Shown here: positions 37,735-45,423 of the stretch, piece by piece
Layout: each line of letters begins with the position of its first letter
Numbering within the stretch: position 1 is the first letter of the stretch
DNA from: Deltaproteobacteria bacterium
GTDB taxonomy: Bacteria; Myxococcota; Myxococcia; Myxococcales; 40CM-4-68-19
Assembly: GCA_005879805.1 (NCBI GenBank)
Contig: VBKL01000050.1
Span: 1-45,423 of the forward strand
Reading direction: 5' to 3'
Length of the DNA: 45,423 bases
The notes under the pieces: generated by a model
Seen by the model: the letters and a program-made list of their open reading frames with translations, nothing else
Told to the model about the DNA's origin: nothing
Databases searched by the model: none
Program-made: the position numbers and the translations under genes

Positions 37735-38490
37735 GTGTCTCGAGCTTTCGCGCCCATGACGACTGCGGAGCGGCTGCGGCGGCTCCTCGCCGCCATCGAC
37801 GATCTCGATCTGCGCGGACGTCGCGCCGCGGCCTTTCTCGAGGAAGTGCCTCCCGAGGAGGCGGTGCGCGCCCTCGACGAGCTGCTCCGGAGCGCCCAGC
37901 GGCGTCTCGATCCCGACGCGGTTGCCTTGCAGGGGCTCATTCGCGGGCTCGACGCCTATGTGCCGCCGCCCCTCGCGGATCGCCTGCGCAGGACCGCGGA
38001 AGCGGCGGGGGCGCATCCGGTGGAGGCACTCTTCACCCAGAGCGGCGCAAGGCGCTCGTTCGATCATGACCGCGAGACCTGGGTCGATCGCGAGATGCGC
38101 GCGCTCACCCTGGGAGAGCGCAAAGCGATGGCGCGCGGCCGCAACGCCGACGTTCTCGCCCGGCTCGCCCAGGACCACGATCCGGCGGTGGTGCGCAACC
38201 TGCTCGAGAATCCCCGCTGCACGGAGCGGGAGGCGCTGCTGGTGGCCTCGCGCAGGCCAGCGCGCGCCGTCGTCTTGCAAGAGGTTTTCCGCTCGCGGAA
38301 GTGGGGCGTGAACCGGCGGGTGCGCAAGGCGCTCGCGCAGAATCCCTACAGCCCGCCGGTCCTCGCGGTACAGGCGCTGTCGCTGCTCGCCGCGCAGGAT
38401 TTACGGGAAATCAGCGCGGACGCCACGCTGGCCAGCGAGGTGCGCGTCCAGGCCCGATTGCTCCTCGCCCAGCGGAAGGGCGAAGCGTGA
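37735..38490 (+). CDS. Hypothetical helical-repeat protein
   Basis: A 251-residue soluble protein; ATG 37756 is an alternative start 7 codons in, and neither has a strong ribosome-binding site. It is all-helical, with ARLAQDHDPAVVRNLLENPRC and RVRKALAQNPYSPPVLAVQA resembling HEAT-type or leucine-rich-variant repeats in which NP and NPR turns join helices. There is no signal peptide, membrane helix or recognisable catalytic motif. It lies 20 bases after the zinc-ribbon gene and is probably co-transcribed. I do not recognise a named family. Confidence 0.78.
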   Translation: MSRAFAPMTTAERLRRLLAAIDDLDLRGRRAAAFLEEVPPEEAVRALDELLRSAQRRLDPDAVALQGLIRGLDAYVPPPLADRLRRTAEAAGAHPVEALFTQSGARRSFDHDRETWVDREMRALTLGERKAMARGRNADVLARLAQDHDPAVVRNLLENPRCTEREALLVASRRPARAVVLQEVFRSRKWGVNRRVRKALAQNPYSPPVLAVQALSLLAAQDLREISADATLASEVRVQARLLLAQRKGEA

Positions 38491-38493
38491 GAG

Positions 38494-38718
38494 CTACTTC
38501 TTCTGCGCGGCGCTTCGCTCCACCGGCGCCGCTCCGGTGGTAGGAGCAGTCCCTTCGAGCTTCTTCGGCGTGACGTCGATCGGCTCCTCGGTGGTGGCCT
38601 TCTTGAAGTTCTTGATGCCTCTACCGAGAGCGTCGCCGAGCTGGGGCAGCTTGCTCGATCCGAAGATGAGCAGGATGACGAGGAAGATGAGGAGAAGCTC
38701 GCCAAAACCGAGATGCAT
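38494..38718 (-). CDS. tatA: Twin-arginine translocase subunit TatA/TatE
   Basis: A 74-residue protein of normal TatA size. One N-terminal membrane helix (FGELLLIFLVILLIFGSSKLP) is followed by the hinge FGSSKLPQLG and an amphipathic helix LGDALGRGIKNFKKA, then a polar, Pro/Thr-rich tail. TatA forms the protein-conducting oligomer that exports folded proteins with RR-signal peptides. No tatB or tatC is adjacent, as is often seen for tatA in this group. It is convergent with the hypothetical protein (3-base gap) and divergent from the diesterase gene. Confidence 0.94.
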   Translation of the reverse strand: MHLGFGELLLIFLVILLIFGSSKLPQLGDALGRGIKNFKKATTEEPIDVTPKKLEGTAPTTGAAPVERSAAQKK

Positions 38719-38762
38719 GGGTTACCGCCTTGGCAAAGAGGAATAGCACGAGGGGGCCGGTA

Positions 38763-39515
38763 GTGGGAACGGGAACGGGGACGCGCAGACCGCTCGTCTG
38801 GGCGCACCGGGGCGCCTCGCGGCAAGCGCCGGAAAACACGATCGCAGCTTTTGCGCTGGCCGAACGTATCGGCGCCGACGGGATCGAGCTCGACACCCAG
38901 CTTTGCGCCTCCGGCGAAGCGATCGTCTTCCACGACGAGTCGCTCGGCCGCACCACCGGATTCGCGGGGCTCGTCGCTGAAACGCCGTGGAGCACCATCC
39001 GGGAGCTCGACGCCGGGGCGCGGTTCGACGCCCGCTTCGCCGGTGAGCGGGTTCCGCTGCTCGAGGACGCGCTCGCGGCGACGAAGCTCCTCGTCAACGT
39101 CGAGATCAAGTCCGACCGGCGCGACGATCGCGGCCTCACCGCGACGGTTCTCGCCGCGGTGCGCCGGACGGGCTCGGCGAGCCGCGTCCTGCTCAGCTCG
39201 TTCAATCCGTTCTGCCTACTCCGCGCTCGCGCGCAGGAGCCGTCGCTGCCTCGCGCCCTGCTCTTCGAGCGCGACGCGACCTTCCTCTTGCGGCACGGCC
39301 TCTCCGCACCCGCGCTGGGCGTGGTCGCCCTCCACCCCGAGGACGGGCTAGCCACGGATCAGGCCGTCGCGCGATGGAGGCGGCGCGGCTATGCGGTATC
39401 GCCGTGGACGGTGGACGATCCGGTGCGGGCCGTCGCACTGCACCGCGCCGGCGCTTCCGGGATCATCACCAACGTGCCGGACCGGCTGCTCCAGGCGTTC
39501 GCCGCTCGAACTTGA
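38763..39515 (+). CDS. Glycerophosphodiester phosphodiesterase (GDPD)
   Basis: A 250-residue TIM-barrel enzyme. The start was set at GTG 38763 because GAGGGGG lies 6-7 bases upstream; a TTG at 38730 has no ribosome-binding site. Catalytic landmarks: WAHRGASRQAPENTIAAF (His15, Arg16, Glu27), ELDTQL (Glu/Asp metal ligands) and FHDESLGRTT with the second His. Further on are NVEIKSD (Lys ligand) and the C-terminal VSPWTVDDPVRAV and GIITNVPDRL typical of GDPD. It would hydrolyse glycerophosphodiesters to glycerol-3-phosphate and an alcohol. No signal peptide is seen, so it is probably cytoplasmic. Its 3' end overlaps the convergent VWA-FHA gene by 50 bases. Confidence 0.92.
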   Translation: MGTGTGTRRPLVWAHRGASRQAPENTIAAFALAERIGADGIELDTQLCASGEAIVFHDESLGRTTGFAGLVAETPWSTIRELDAGARFDARFAGERVPLLEDALAATKLLVNVEIKSDRRDDRGLTATVLAAVRRTGSASRVLLSSFNPFCLLRARAQEPSLPRALLFERDATFLLRHGLSAPALGVVALHPEDGLATDQAVARWRRRGYAVSPWTVDDPVRAVALHRAGASGIITNVPDRLLQAFAART

Positions 39516-40884
39516 GCTCGGTGACGCCGAGGGTGATGACGTCGCCGTCCTCGAGCAGGCGGCGCGGTGTCTTGCGCCCGTTGACGAGCACGCCGTTGCG
39601 CGAGCCGAGATCGACGATCTCGAACCGGCCCGCCTCGATCGAGAGACCCGCGTGCTTGCCGGAAACGGCGCCGTCCGCGAGACGGATGACGTTGTCCGGC
39701 CCGCTCCCGAGGCTCACGGATTTTCCTAACAGCGGGAATCGCTTTCCTTTGTCGAGACCCTTCTGCACGAGGAAGAGCGCCTGCGCCTCTTCCAGGCACC
39801 GGGGGCACGCGTCCCATTCCGGCATCTGCTTCTTGTGACAGAGCGCGCAGCGGCGGACCGGATGCGGACGCTTCCGGGCGAAGTAGAAGATCGCCGCGGA
39901 GGCCGTCAGCGCGACGAGCGCGAGCGCCGCGAAAGCCGCCACCCGCAGCCAGTCGAGGAAACGCGGCGTCCGAACCGTCAGCGCGCTCTGCAAAAGCGTG
40001 TTGCTGTCGACCTGGAGCGCGATTTCGACCCGGTGGTCCTTTCCGTCGTGCGGCAGCTCCGTCTTCCACTCGAGCAGGTACTCGAAATGGACCAGGTCGC
40101 GGACCGCGGACAGCGCACCCAGGACGTCGGTGGGCGCCGGGGCGGGCCGGTAGGTTCCGGAAGTGCGGACCGAGATCTGGGCGAGCTGGGCCAGCGGCTC
40201 CTGCTCGACCTCGGAATGTCCGACGGCATGGACGGGAATGCCGCGCTTTCGCGCCTCGCCGACGACGGTCTCGATGTCCGCCGCGCTGCCGTTGTCCCGT
40301 CCGTCGGCGACGAGAACGACGGCCCTCGCCCCGGGCAAGGGATTTCCCCGCGCGTCGTCGGGCGGAAAGGCGGCGATCGCGCGCATCAGGCCGTCGTAGA
40401 GCAGGAAGCTCTTCGCGTTGAAGGCGATGGTGCCGCACTTGCGGGCCACGTCGGCTTTGTCGAACGAGAGCGGCGCGACCAGCTCGGCCGAGTCGCCGTA
40501 GGACACGCATCCGGCGACGTCCTTCGCGCCCAGCGAAGCGATGAACCCGCTCGCCGCCTGCGAAAGCTCCGCTGCGAGCGGCGCCATCGCTCCCGACGCC
40601 TGCAGGACGAGGAGTACCGACGCGCCTTCGCCTGCCGCATCGAGCGTTTCCGCCTTGAGGATCTTCGACCCCGCCTTCTGTCCCGTCTCGTAGACCCGGA
40701 AGAGGTCGGGACCCAGGGCCGGCATCGGTCCGCCGCTCGCGGAAACGAGCGTGAGATACCCCCGGGCGCGCGGCCAGCTCGAGCGGTCGATCTGCACGCG
40801 GTGGACGAAAAGCTGCGGCGAGGCGGCGAGCGCCGCGCAGGGCAGGAGCGCGAGGGCCAGAGCCAGCCGCGAAACCGTCCGCAT
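39466..40884 (-). CDS. Membrane protein with degenerate VWA, zinc ribbon and FHA domains
   Basis: A 472-residue protein. The signal peptide (1-20, ALA cleavage) is followed by a VWA-like domain (about 85-270) in which the MIDAS start reads LQASGAM instead of DxSxS, although LVADGRDNGS is kept, so metal binding is doubtful. A membrane helix at 313-335 is followed by a zinc ribbon (CALC 346-349, CPRC 360-363) and an FHA domain (about 386-455) with SGKHAGL and DLGSRNGVLVNG, which should bind phosphothreonine. The topology puts the VWA outside and the FHA inside. It lies 36 bases downstream of the Ser/Thr kinase gene, a natural source of phospho-ligands, so the two probably act together. Confidence 0.9.
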   Translation of the reverse strand: MRTVSRLALALALLPCAALAASPQLFVHRVQIDRSSWPRARGYLTLVSASGGPMPALGPDLFRVYETGQKAGSKILKAETLDAAGEGASVLLVLQASGAMAPLAAELSQAASGFIASLGAKDVAGCVSYGDSAELVAPLSFDKADVARKCGTIAFNAKSFLLYDGLMRAIAAFPPDDARGNPLPGARAVVLVADGRDNGSAADIETVVGEARKRGIPVHAVGHSEVEQEPLAQLAQISVRTSGTYRPAPAPTDVLGALSAVRDLVHFEYLLEWKTELPHDGKDHRVEIALQVDSNTLLQSALTVRTPRFLDWLRVAAFAALALVALTASAAIFYFARKRPHPVRRCALCHKKQMPEWDACPRCLEEAQALFLVQKGLDKGKRFPLLGKSVSLGSGPDNVIRLADGAVSGKHAGLSIEAGRFEIVDLGSRNGVLVNGRKTPRRLLEDGDVITLGVTELKFERRTPGAAGPARW

Positions 40885-40920
40885 CGTGGGGTGCGCTTGT
40901 CGCAGATCGCGCCGCGAGCG

Positions 40921-42678
40921 TCACTCTTCGCGATAGCGCAACCGCAACGGCCGGCCGGGGCCTTCGCCCGGCTTCCGCACTTCGAGCATCGTCTCCTGGC
41001 CCGCGAGCTTCACCCCGGCGAGGGGAGATGGGCCGCGCGAGACGCCGTTCACGAAGACGATCGATCCCGGCGGACCCTGCACCCGGAGGTCGAGGACGCT
41101 ACCGCTCCGCGAGAAGTCGAGGCGGACGTCTTCGACCTGCACGCTGCCCGCGTCCTTCGTGACCGCAAGCTCGCGCGCGTCGACCCACAGAGTGCCGCGG
41201 CGCGAAAGAGTGGTAGCCGAGAAGGCGGTCCGGCGCAGCTTGGGGACGGGCGAATGGTCGACGACCGCCCAGGTAGCGAGCGCACCGAGGAGGAGGACGG
41301 AGGCGAACACTCCTCCGCCGAAGGCGACCCAGAGCCCTCGTCCCGACAGCCGCCGTCGCCGCGCGGCCACAGCCGCCGGCTTCCGGATGCGGTCGGTCGT
41401 TTCGCCCCCGGAGGCGGAAGCCGCTTCCACAGGAGCTGGCTCGATCGCGGCGACGACCCTGTCTTGCACGGCGATCGGCGGCTGCTCCGCCACCGCGGTA
41501 TCGAGCGCTGCGGGCTTCTTCGGCGGCGGAGGCGGCGGCCGCGGCGAGGGACGCGGGGTGGTGATGCGAACGCCCGCGTCCTTCCGGACCGGACCCGAGA
41601 CGAGCAGCGTCCGCGAGGTGGCGGAATCGCCCGGCGAAGCTGCGGACGTCGAAGGCGGAGTCGCGGGCGCGTTCCGGGATCCGGTGATCTTCAAGGAATC
41701 CGAGTCGACCGGCGGCCTGTTCCCGTCCTCTACCGGGGAACGGAACAGCCGGGTGAGGAAGCCCGTCATCCGCTCGGATGCGCGGGGAAGGACGATGCGG
41801 CGCAAGTCCTCCTGCATCTCGCTCGCGTCCGCGTACCGCCGCTCGCGATCCTTGGCGAGCGCCTTGGCGAGGATCGGATCGAAAGGCGCGAGCGCGGGAT
41901 CGAGCTCGCTCGGCGGCGAAGGCTCGGTGCGCTGGATGGCTTCCAGGGTGAGGACGATGTTCGACTTGTGGAAGGGGTTCTGCCCGCAGAGCATCTCGTA
42001 GAGCGTGATGCCGATGGCGAAGACGTCGCTGCGCTTGTCGAGCGGCTTCGCCAGCGACTGCTCCGGGCTCATGTAGAGGAACTTGCCCTTGATCATCCCC
42101 GCTTCGGTCTTGACGGTGGAGATCTCGCTCTTGGCGATGCCGAAGTCGATGACCTTGACGTCGCCGCCGAAGCCGAGCAGCACGTTCTGCGGATTCAAGT
42201 CGCGGTGGATGATGTTGAGGCTTCGGCCGGTGATGTCGGTGAGGTTGTGCGCGTAGCTCGCGCCGTCGCAGATCTGCTCGGCGATGGCCCGAGCGATCTC
42301 CGGCGGGATGCGCTCCTTGCGCCGGCCCGCCGCGTCGACCACCTCGCGCAGCGACTTCCCCGCCACGTACTCCATGGCGATGAAGTACGTGCCCTGGTGC
42401 TCCCCGAGCTCGAACACCTGCACGACGTTGCGGTGGTTCATCCGCGCCGCGAGACGCGCCTCGCCGAGGAACAGCTCGACGAACTCCTTGTTCTCGGTGA
42501 GGTGGTTGAGGATCTTCTTGACGACGAGGATCTTCTCGAATCCCGCCGGACCTTCCTGGCGCGCGAGGAACACCTCGCCCATGCCGCCCGTGGCGAGCTT
42601 TTCCAGGAGGAAATACTTGCCGTAATAGCTGCCGGCTCCGACGAGCGGCTGCGCGATGTTCATGTCGATGGATCCCAC
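40921..42678 (-). CDS. One-pass membrane Ser/Thr protein kinase
   Basis: A 585-residue Hanks-type kinase. Glycine loop LATGGMGEV (about 29-36), a Lys near 54, Glu73 of helix C, catalytic loop HRDLNPQN (158-165), DFGIAK (178-183) and SPEQ (204-207). The catalytic-loop Lys of HRDLKPEN is replaced by Asn, a variant I recall from myxobacterial kinases; it does not by itself mean inactivity. A Pro-rich linker (about 330-440) leads to a membrane helix (449-472) and a C-terminal extracytoplasmic domain ending in a PEGA-like segment (IVFVNGVSRGPSPLAGVKLA). The start may be Met6. It is followed after 36 bases by the VWA-FHA gene. Confidence 0.92.
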   Translation of the reverse strand: MGSIDMNIAQPLVGAGSYYGKYFLLEKLATGGMGEVFLARQEGPAGFEKILVVKKILNHLTENKEFVELFLGEARLAARMNHRNVVQVFELGEHQGTYFIAMEYVAGKSLREVVDAAGRRKERIPPEIARAIAEQICDGASYAHNLTDITGRSLNIIHRDLNPQNVLLGFGGDVKVIDFGIAKSEISTVKTEAGMIKGKFLYMSPEQSLAKPLDKRSDVFAIGITLYEMLCGQNPFHKSNIVLTLEAIQRTEPSPPSELDPALAPFDPILAKALAKDRERRYADASEMQEDLRRIVLPRASERMTGFLTRLFRSPVEDGNRPPVDSDSLKITGSRNAPATPPSTSAASPGDSATSRTLLVSGPVRKDAGVRITTPRPSPRPPPPPPKKPAALDTAVAEQPPIAVQDRVVAAIEPAPVEAASASGGETTDRIRKPAAVAARRRRLSGRGLWVAFGGGVFASVLLLGALATWAVVDHSPVPKLRRTAFSATTLSRRGTLWVDARELAVTKDAGSVQVEDVRLDFSRSGSVLDLRVQGPPGSIVFVNGVSRGPSPLAGVKLAGQETMLEVRKPGEGPGRPLRLRYREE

Positions 42679-42745
42679 CCCGAGATGAGACTGCGCGGCC
42701 GTGCGGTTTTGAACGCTAGCGTGTGCTGATTGTGAGGGTCAAGAC

Positions 42746-42762
42746 GGCATCCGGAGGATGCC
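42746..42762 (-). terminator. Hairpin after the small membrane protein gene
   Basis: A perfect 7-base inverted repeat (GGCATCC/GGATGCC) with a 3-base loop, 11 bases after the stop at 42774 on the minus strand. The downstream bases GTCTTGACCC lack a T-tract. It is a plausible end of the lipoprotein operon. Confidence 0.4.
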
Positions 42763-42773
42763 CCGCGGTGGCG

Positions 42774-43214
42774 CTAGTCGCGTGAAATGCCTGGGCGGAA
42801 GCTCAGCCACAACGCGCCGAGTTGCAGCGCCGCGAAAGCAGCGAAGGCGACGATGCGGCGCGCAATCGACGCCGGCGTGTCGAGCCGCAGCGCAGCGCCG
42901 CCGCCGAGCAGGCAACACGCGCCAATGAGCGCGGTCAGGAAGAGCTCAAACGGTGTGAAGGTGCCGCGGAAGAGGGTCGCAATTCCAAGCACGTAGAGCC
43001 AGATCCCGGTCATGAGCGCGAGCCAGGTGCCGAAGACGGGCAACGAAACCGCGGCTCCCAAGGCGGGCAAGCTGGAGACGACCGCCGCGGCGAGCAGCAC
43101 GGGAGCCATCTGCACCAGATGGCGCACGACCGTCCCGCTCACCGCGCCGACCGCGACGAGCGAGAGCGCCAGCGCCCCGAGGCAGCACGCGACGATGCGG
43201 AGGGAAGGCGCCAC
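42774..43214 (-). CDS. Small multi-pass membrane protein
   Basis: A 146-residue protein from GTG 43214, 2 bases after the upstream lipoprotein stop. Four or five hydrophobic helices are visible: RIVACCLGALALSLVAVGAV, MAPVLLAAAVVSSLPALGAA, FGTWLALMTGIWLYVLGIA, ELFLTALIGACCLLGGGAA and IVAFAAFAALQLGALWLSF. No motif points to a function. Coupling suggests it works with, or is simply co-expressed with, the lipoprotein. Confidence 0.75.
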   Translation of the reverse strand: MAPSLRIVACCLGALALSLVAVGAVSGTVVRHLVQMAPVLLAAAVVSSLPALGAAVSLPVFGTWLALMTGIWLYVLGIATLFRGTFTPFELFLTALIGACCLLGGGAALRLDTPASIARRIVAFAAFAALQLGALWLSFRPGISRD

Positions 43215-43216
43215 GA

Positions 43217-44566
43217 CTATTGGGAGATCTGGACCTTCACGTTCTGGTTCGGGATGCGGCAGCCGGCGCCGAGCGGCCGAACCTTGGACAGGTTCGGATA
43301 CGCCTGGTCCACCACGCAGGAGTCGATCGCCGCAGGATTGGTGCCGACCACGATGGTGCACGACGCGCCTGCCCGGACACCTTGGTTCGTTCCGGCCTGG
43401 ACGGTCAGGAGGCAGGGATTGCGCCCTAACTCGACCACCTCGCCGGAGACGTAGTTCGCGGGCTGCCAGGTGGTCTGCAGGGAATACCTGGCGAAGTCGC
43501 CCGTGCCGGGTGCCGTCACCTCGATGAGGTAATCCCCGGGCGCGTCGATCTCCTTGGTGGCAGTGCCGACGATGCGCTCGCCGCCGACGTCCGCCGCGCG
43601 CAGGAACAGCGCCTGCACCTTCGAGCCGCGCGGCTCCAGCACCTTGAAGGCGATGGTCAACCTGCCCTTCTCCTTGAGCGAGGCCTTGTAGTAGTGCCGC
43701 TGCTTGGCTTGCTTGAAGTCGACGTCGCCGAGCTTCGAGTCCTGCGGCAGCTTCAAATCCTCGGCGCTCTCCCGCGCGCAGGCGGGCCCGCCGTTCTTGC
43801 AAGGGTCGCCCGGCTCGAAAGCGGTGGAGAGCCGGTAGGCGCCGGCATCCCCGGGACCCTTGGCGTACACGCGCACGTAGTACTCGCCGGCGGGAAGGTC
43901 CTTCTTCTCGTAGCCGTCGGGACCGATCTGCTCGGGGGTCGATCCGGTTCCTTCGATCTCCGCCACGACATCCTGGCCTTGCGGCTCGAAGCCGATCTTG
44001 AGGGTGCCTTCGGCGGGCGTGTCGATGCGCCAGTAGTTGGTTCGCTTTCTTCCCGAATAATCGACGCGGTCCGAGACGCGCCCGTTCTCGGCGGGCAGGT
44101 TGCGCGCACCGGAACGGATCTTGGAAGGGCCGGAAAGCTCGTCCGGATCGGCGGGCCTCACCAGCGCGAGGAAGGAGAAGCCGGTCTCGAGCCGGTCCTT
44201 CCACGGCTCGCTCACGACCGCCCAGTACGTACCCGGCGGAAGCTGACCGGTCTCGACGCTCTTCCCCGCCTCTCCGCGGGCGATGGGATCGTTGCCGCCC
44301 GCGTAGATCCTGATCTCGAGCCGCGCGGCGGAATTGCTCGGCGTGGCCGAGGCGATGATCGCGCCCTTCGTCGCAAGGTCGAGCCGATATGCGAAGCGGT
44401 TCTCCGAATCGGCGTTGGGAACGACGCCCTCGACCTTCTTGCCGGGCTCCGCCGGGACCGCGCTCTTGCGGAAGTCGAACGCGGGGCCTTGGTACCCGGG
44501 CAGGTGGGAGCAAGCAGTGGCCGCGGCGAGGAACGAAACCGCGACTGCGCGCACGGCGATCTTCAT
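43217..44566 (-). CDS. Lipoprotein with PPC-like beta-sandwich domains
   Basis: A 449-residue protein. The signal peptide MKIAVRAVAVSFLAAATACS gives a lipobox-like ATAC, with Cys19 as the lipidated residue. Three beta-sandwich modules of about 100 residues follow, each with the GTYWAVVSEP, GEYYVRVYAKGPGDAGAYRL or GDYLIEVTAPGTGDFARYSL pattern of bacterial pre-peptidase C-terminal (PPC) domains. The last 70 residues (VVELGRNPCLLTVQAGTNQG) look like a beta-barrel with a Cys pair. It is probably an envelope surface or periplasmic structural or adhesive protein. It is followed after 2 bases by the membrane protein gene and preceded by a strong hairpin. Confidence 0.85.
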   Translation of the reverse strand: MKIAVRAVAVSFLAAATACSHLPGYQGPAFDFRKSAVPAEPGKKVEGVVPNADSENRFAYRLDLATKGAIIASATPSNSAARLEIRIYAGGNDPIARGEAGKSVETGQLPPGTYWAVVSEPWKDRLETGFSFLALVRPADPDELSGPSKIRSGARNLPAENGRVSDRVDYSGRKRTNYWRIDTPAEGTLKIGFEPQGQDVVAEIEGTGSTPEQIGPDGYEKKDLPAGEYYVRVYAKGPGDAGAYRLSTAFEPGDPCKNGGPACARESAEDLKLPQDSKLGDVDFKQAKQRHYYKASLKEKGRLTIAFKVLEPRGSKVQALFLRAADVGGERIVGTATKEIDAPGDYLIEVTAPGTGDFARYSLQTTWQPANYVSGEVVELGRNPCLLTVQAGTNQGVRAGASCTIVVGTNPAAIDSCVVDQAYPNLSKVRPLGAGCRIPNQNVKVQISQ

Positions 44567-44613
44567 CGGGAGCGCGCGACGCTAGCACGCGAAAACGCGG
44601 CCGGGCAACGCTA

Positions 44614-44643
44614 CGTCGGGGCGCCGGATCGGGCGCCCCGACG
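44614..44643 (-). terminator. Strong 12-base-pair hairpin after the Cys-rich gene
   Basis: A perfect 12-base inverted repeat (CGTCGGGGCGCC/GGCGCCCCGACG) with a 6-base loop, 19 bases after the stop at 44663. It is the most stable dyad seen in the window. It lacks a T-run, so it may terminate with Rho or protect the mRNA 3' end. Confidence 0.6.
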
Positions 44644-44662
44644 CTTCGCGGACCTCAGCCGA

Positions 44663-45423
44663 TCAGCCCGCGATCGAGCAGACTCCCGCGAGGCAGAGGA
44701 GACCGACGCAGCATTCGGTGCCCGTGCACAGCTCGCCTTCCTGCTTGCACACTCCGGGCGTCACGCAGACGCCGCCGGTGCAGACCTGGCCGCAACCGCA
44801 GGCGAACCCGCAGGCGCCGCAGTTTGCCGGATCGACGGTCTCGTCGACGCAGGCGCCGGAGCAGTTGCTCAGGGTGGGCGCGCACTTCGCTGCGCACTTC
44901 CCGTTGCTGCAGACCTGGGCGTACTTGTCCTCGCACTCGTTGTCGCAGCGGCCGCAGTTGTCCGGGTCGCTGCGCAGATCCACGCAGCGGCCGTCGCACG
45001 CCGTCAGGCCCGCGGGGCAGGGGCCGGCGCAGCTGAGATCGTCGTCGTCGTGATCCTTGTCGTGGGACGCGTCGTGCGAGGCAGAGGACCTCGTCGCGAC
45101 CTGCAGGCTGCCCTTGCCGCTGCTCTTGCCGCCGCTGTCGTCCTTGCCCTGCCCCTTGTCTTTATCGTCGTGATCGTCGTCGTCGGCGACGCAGGTCTGG
45201 GGACAGGGACAGGCGCCGGCACACGCGTCGTCGGCATCCTTGTCGTGACGCATCTTATTGATGGCGTCGCGACATTGGGCGGACAGATCCTTTGCATGAT
45301 CGGCCAGGCACTTCGCCAATGCGCGCGAGCCGTCGCTCGACGACGTCACCGTCGGGCACGACTTTTTTAAATCCGCGGCGCAGGCCTTCGCGAGATCGCT
45401 TCCATCCTTCTGCGAGAGCGAGC
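44663..45423 (-). CDS. Secreted-type Cys-rich protein, N-terminus outside the window
   Basis: The frame is open to the window end, so the start is not visible; a GTG at 45349 is internal to a repeat. Two copies of a Cys repeat resembling GLG1-type domains (AKACAADLKKSC and AKCLADHAKDLSAQC) come first, then a CPCPQTC pair and a low-complexity Asp/His/Lys/Gly/Ser region (about 60 residues). Last come repeats of the form CDGRCVDLRSDPDNCGRC and CSGACVDETVDPANCGAC, which I associate with myxobacterial secreted proteins, ending CVGLLCLAGVC. About 35 Cys suggest a disulfide-rich extracellular protein; the Asp/His-rich stretch could bind divalent metals. Function is unknown. Confidence 0.8.
   Translation of the reverse strand, partial: SLSQKDGSDLAKACAADLKKSCPTVTSSSDGSRALAKCLADHAKDLSAQCRDAINKMRHDKDADDACAGACPCPQTCVADDDDHDDKDKGQGKDDSGGKSSGKGSLQVATRSSASHDASHDKDHDDDDLSCAGPCPAGLTACDGRCVDLRSDPDNCGRCDNECEDKYAQVCSNGKCAAKCAPTLSNCSGACVDETVDPANCGACGFACGCGQVCTGGVCVTPGVCKQEGELCTGTECCVGLLCLAGVCSIAG

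Noticed and set aside
39835..42729. 964-codon open frame antisense to the kinase and VWA-FHA genes
   Set aside because: Arg/Glu/Leu-rich shadow sequence without motifs, opposite two clear multi-domain proteins.
44614..44643. Unit of a CRISPR or tandem repeat array
   Set aside because: It occurs once; it is a single hairpin without repeat-spacer periodicity. No CRISPR-like array was seen anywhere in the window.

Overview
The window is a gapless, very GC-rich bacterial chromosome segment, apart from two short AT-rich patches. The gene content suggests a Myxococcota (myxobacterial-type) organism: a one-pass Ser/Thr kinase beside a VWA-FHA protein, an MJ0042-type zinc-ribbon protein, a Cys-rich secreted protein with CxxxC-V-D-DPxNCG repeats, tandem ArsA-type ATPases, an RpoH-like sigma factor with a long acidic N-terminus, and a PrkA-YeaH-SpoVR stress operon. 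Taxonomy is inferred from content and codon use only. No rRNA, tRNA, CRISPR, IS element or prophage gene was seen, and no gene-free stretch exceeds 300 bases.

Layout. 1-3.7 kb (+): C-terminus of a periplasmic ligand-binding protein, a MetE-core-like methyltransferase, a secreted HExxE protein and a possible small lipoprotein. 3.7-5.9 kb (-): HD protein, histidine phosphatase and an NnrD-type NAD(P)HX dehydratase in one overlapping operon, with a gamma-glutamylcyclotransferase-like gene divergent from it. 6.4-10.7 kb (-): DUF4159 protein, membrane VWA protein and a soluble sensor histidine kinase. 10.8-13.2 kb: a small tail-anchored protein (+), and an RpoH-like sigma factor translationally coupled to a ConA-like membrane protein (-). 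13.3-17.1 kb (+): DEAD-box helicase and a two-gene ABC exporter joined by ATGA overlaps. 17.1-23.5 kb (-): prkA, yeaH, spoVR, psiE. 23.8-25.2 kb (+): a GT-C-type membrane glycosyltransferase. 25.2-30.6 kb (-): operon of two ArsA ATPases, YjbQ, an ABC-F ATPase and a damaged mltG. 30.6-31.5 kb (+): phasin-like coiled coil and YccF. 31.4-36.2 kb (-): Lhr helicase and PhaR. 36.4-38.5 kb (+): zinc-ribbon protein and a hypothetical. 38.5-42.7 kb: tatA (-), glycerophosphodiesterase (+), VWA-FHA protein and Ser/Thr kinase (-). 42.8-45.4 kb (-): small membrane protein, lipoprotein and a Cys-rich protein that runs off the end.

The most striking object is a complete 393-residue intein with a two-motif LAGLIDADG endonuclease, inserted in the invariant-looking GWA/SFWH motif of SpoVR. 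The 26 host codons just upstream of it have foreign-looking AT-rich codon use, while the codons further upstream and those downstream are native. This looks like a one-sided co-conversion tract from a recent homing event. SpoVR is an unusual intein host and sits in a conserved stress operon with the PrkA kinase and YeaH, extended here by an overlapping psiE.

Other points worth a second look are an mltG gene with an internal deletion plus frameshift, a 33-bp repeat present once between genes and once inside an ABC permease reading frame, back-to-back promoters that predict leaderless or nearly leaderless transcripts, and the kinase/VWA-FHA pair, both predicted to span the membrane.
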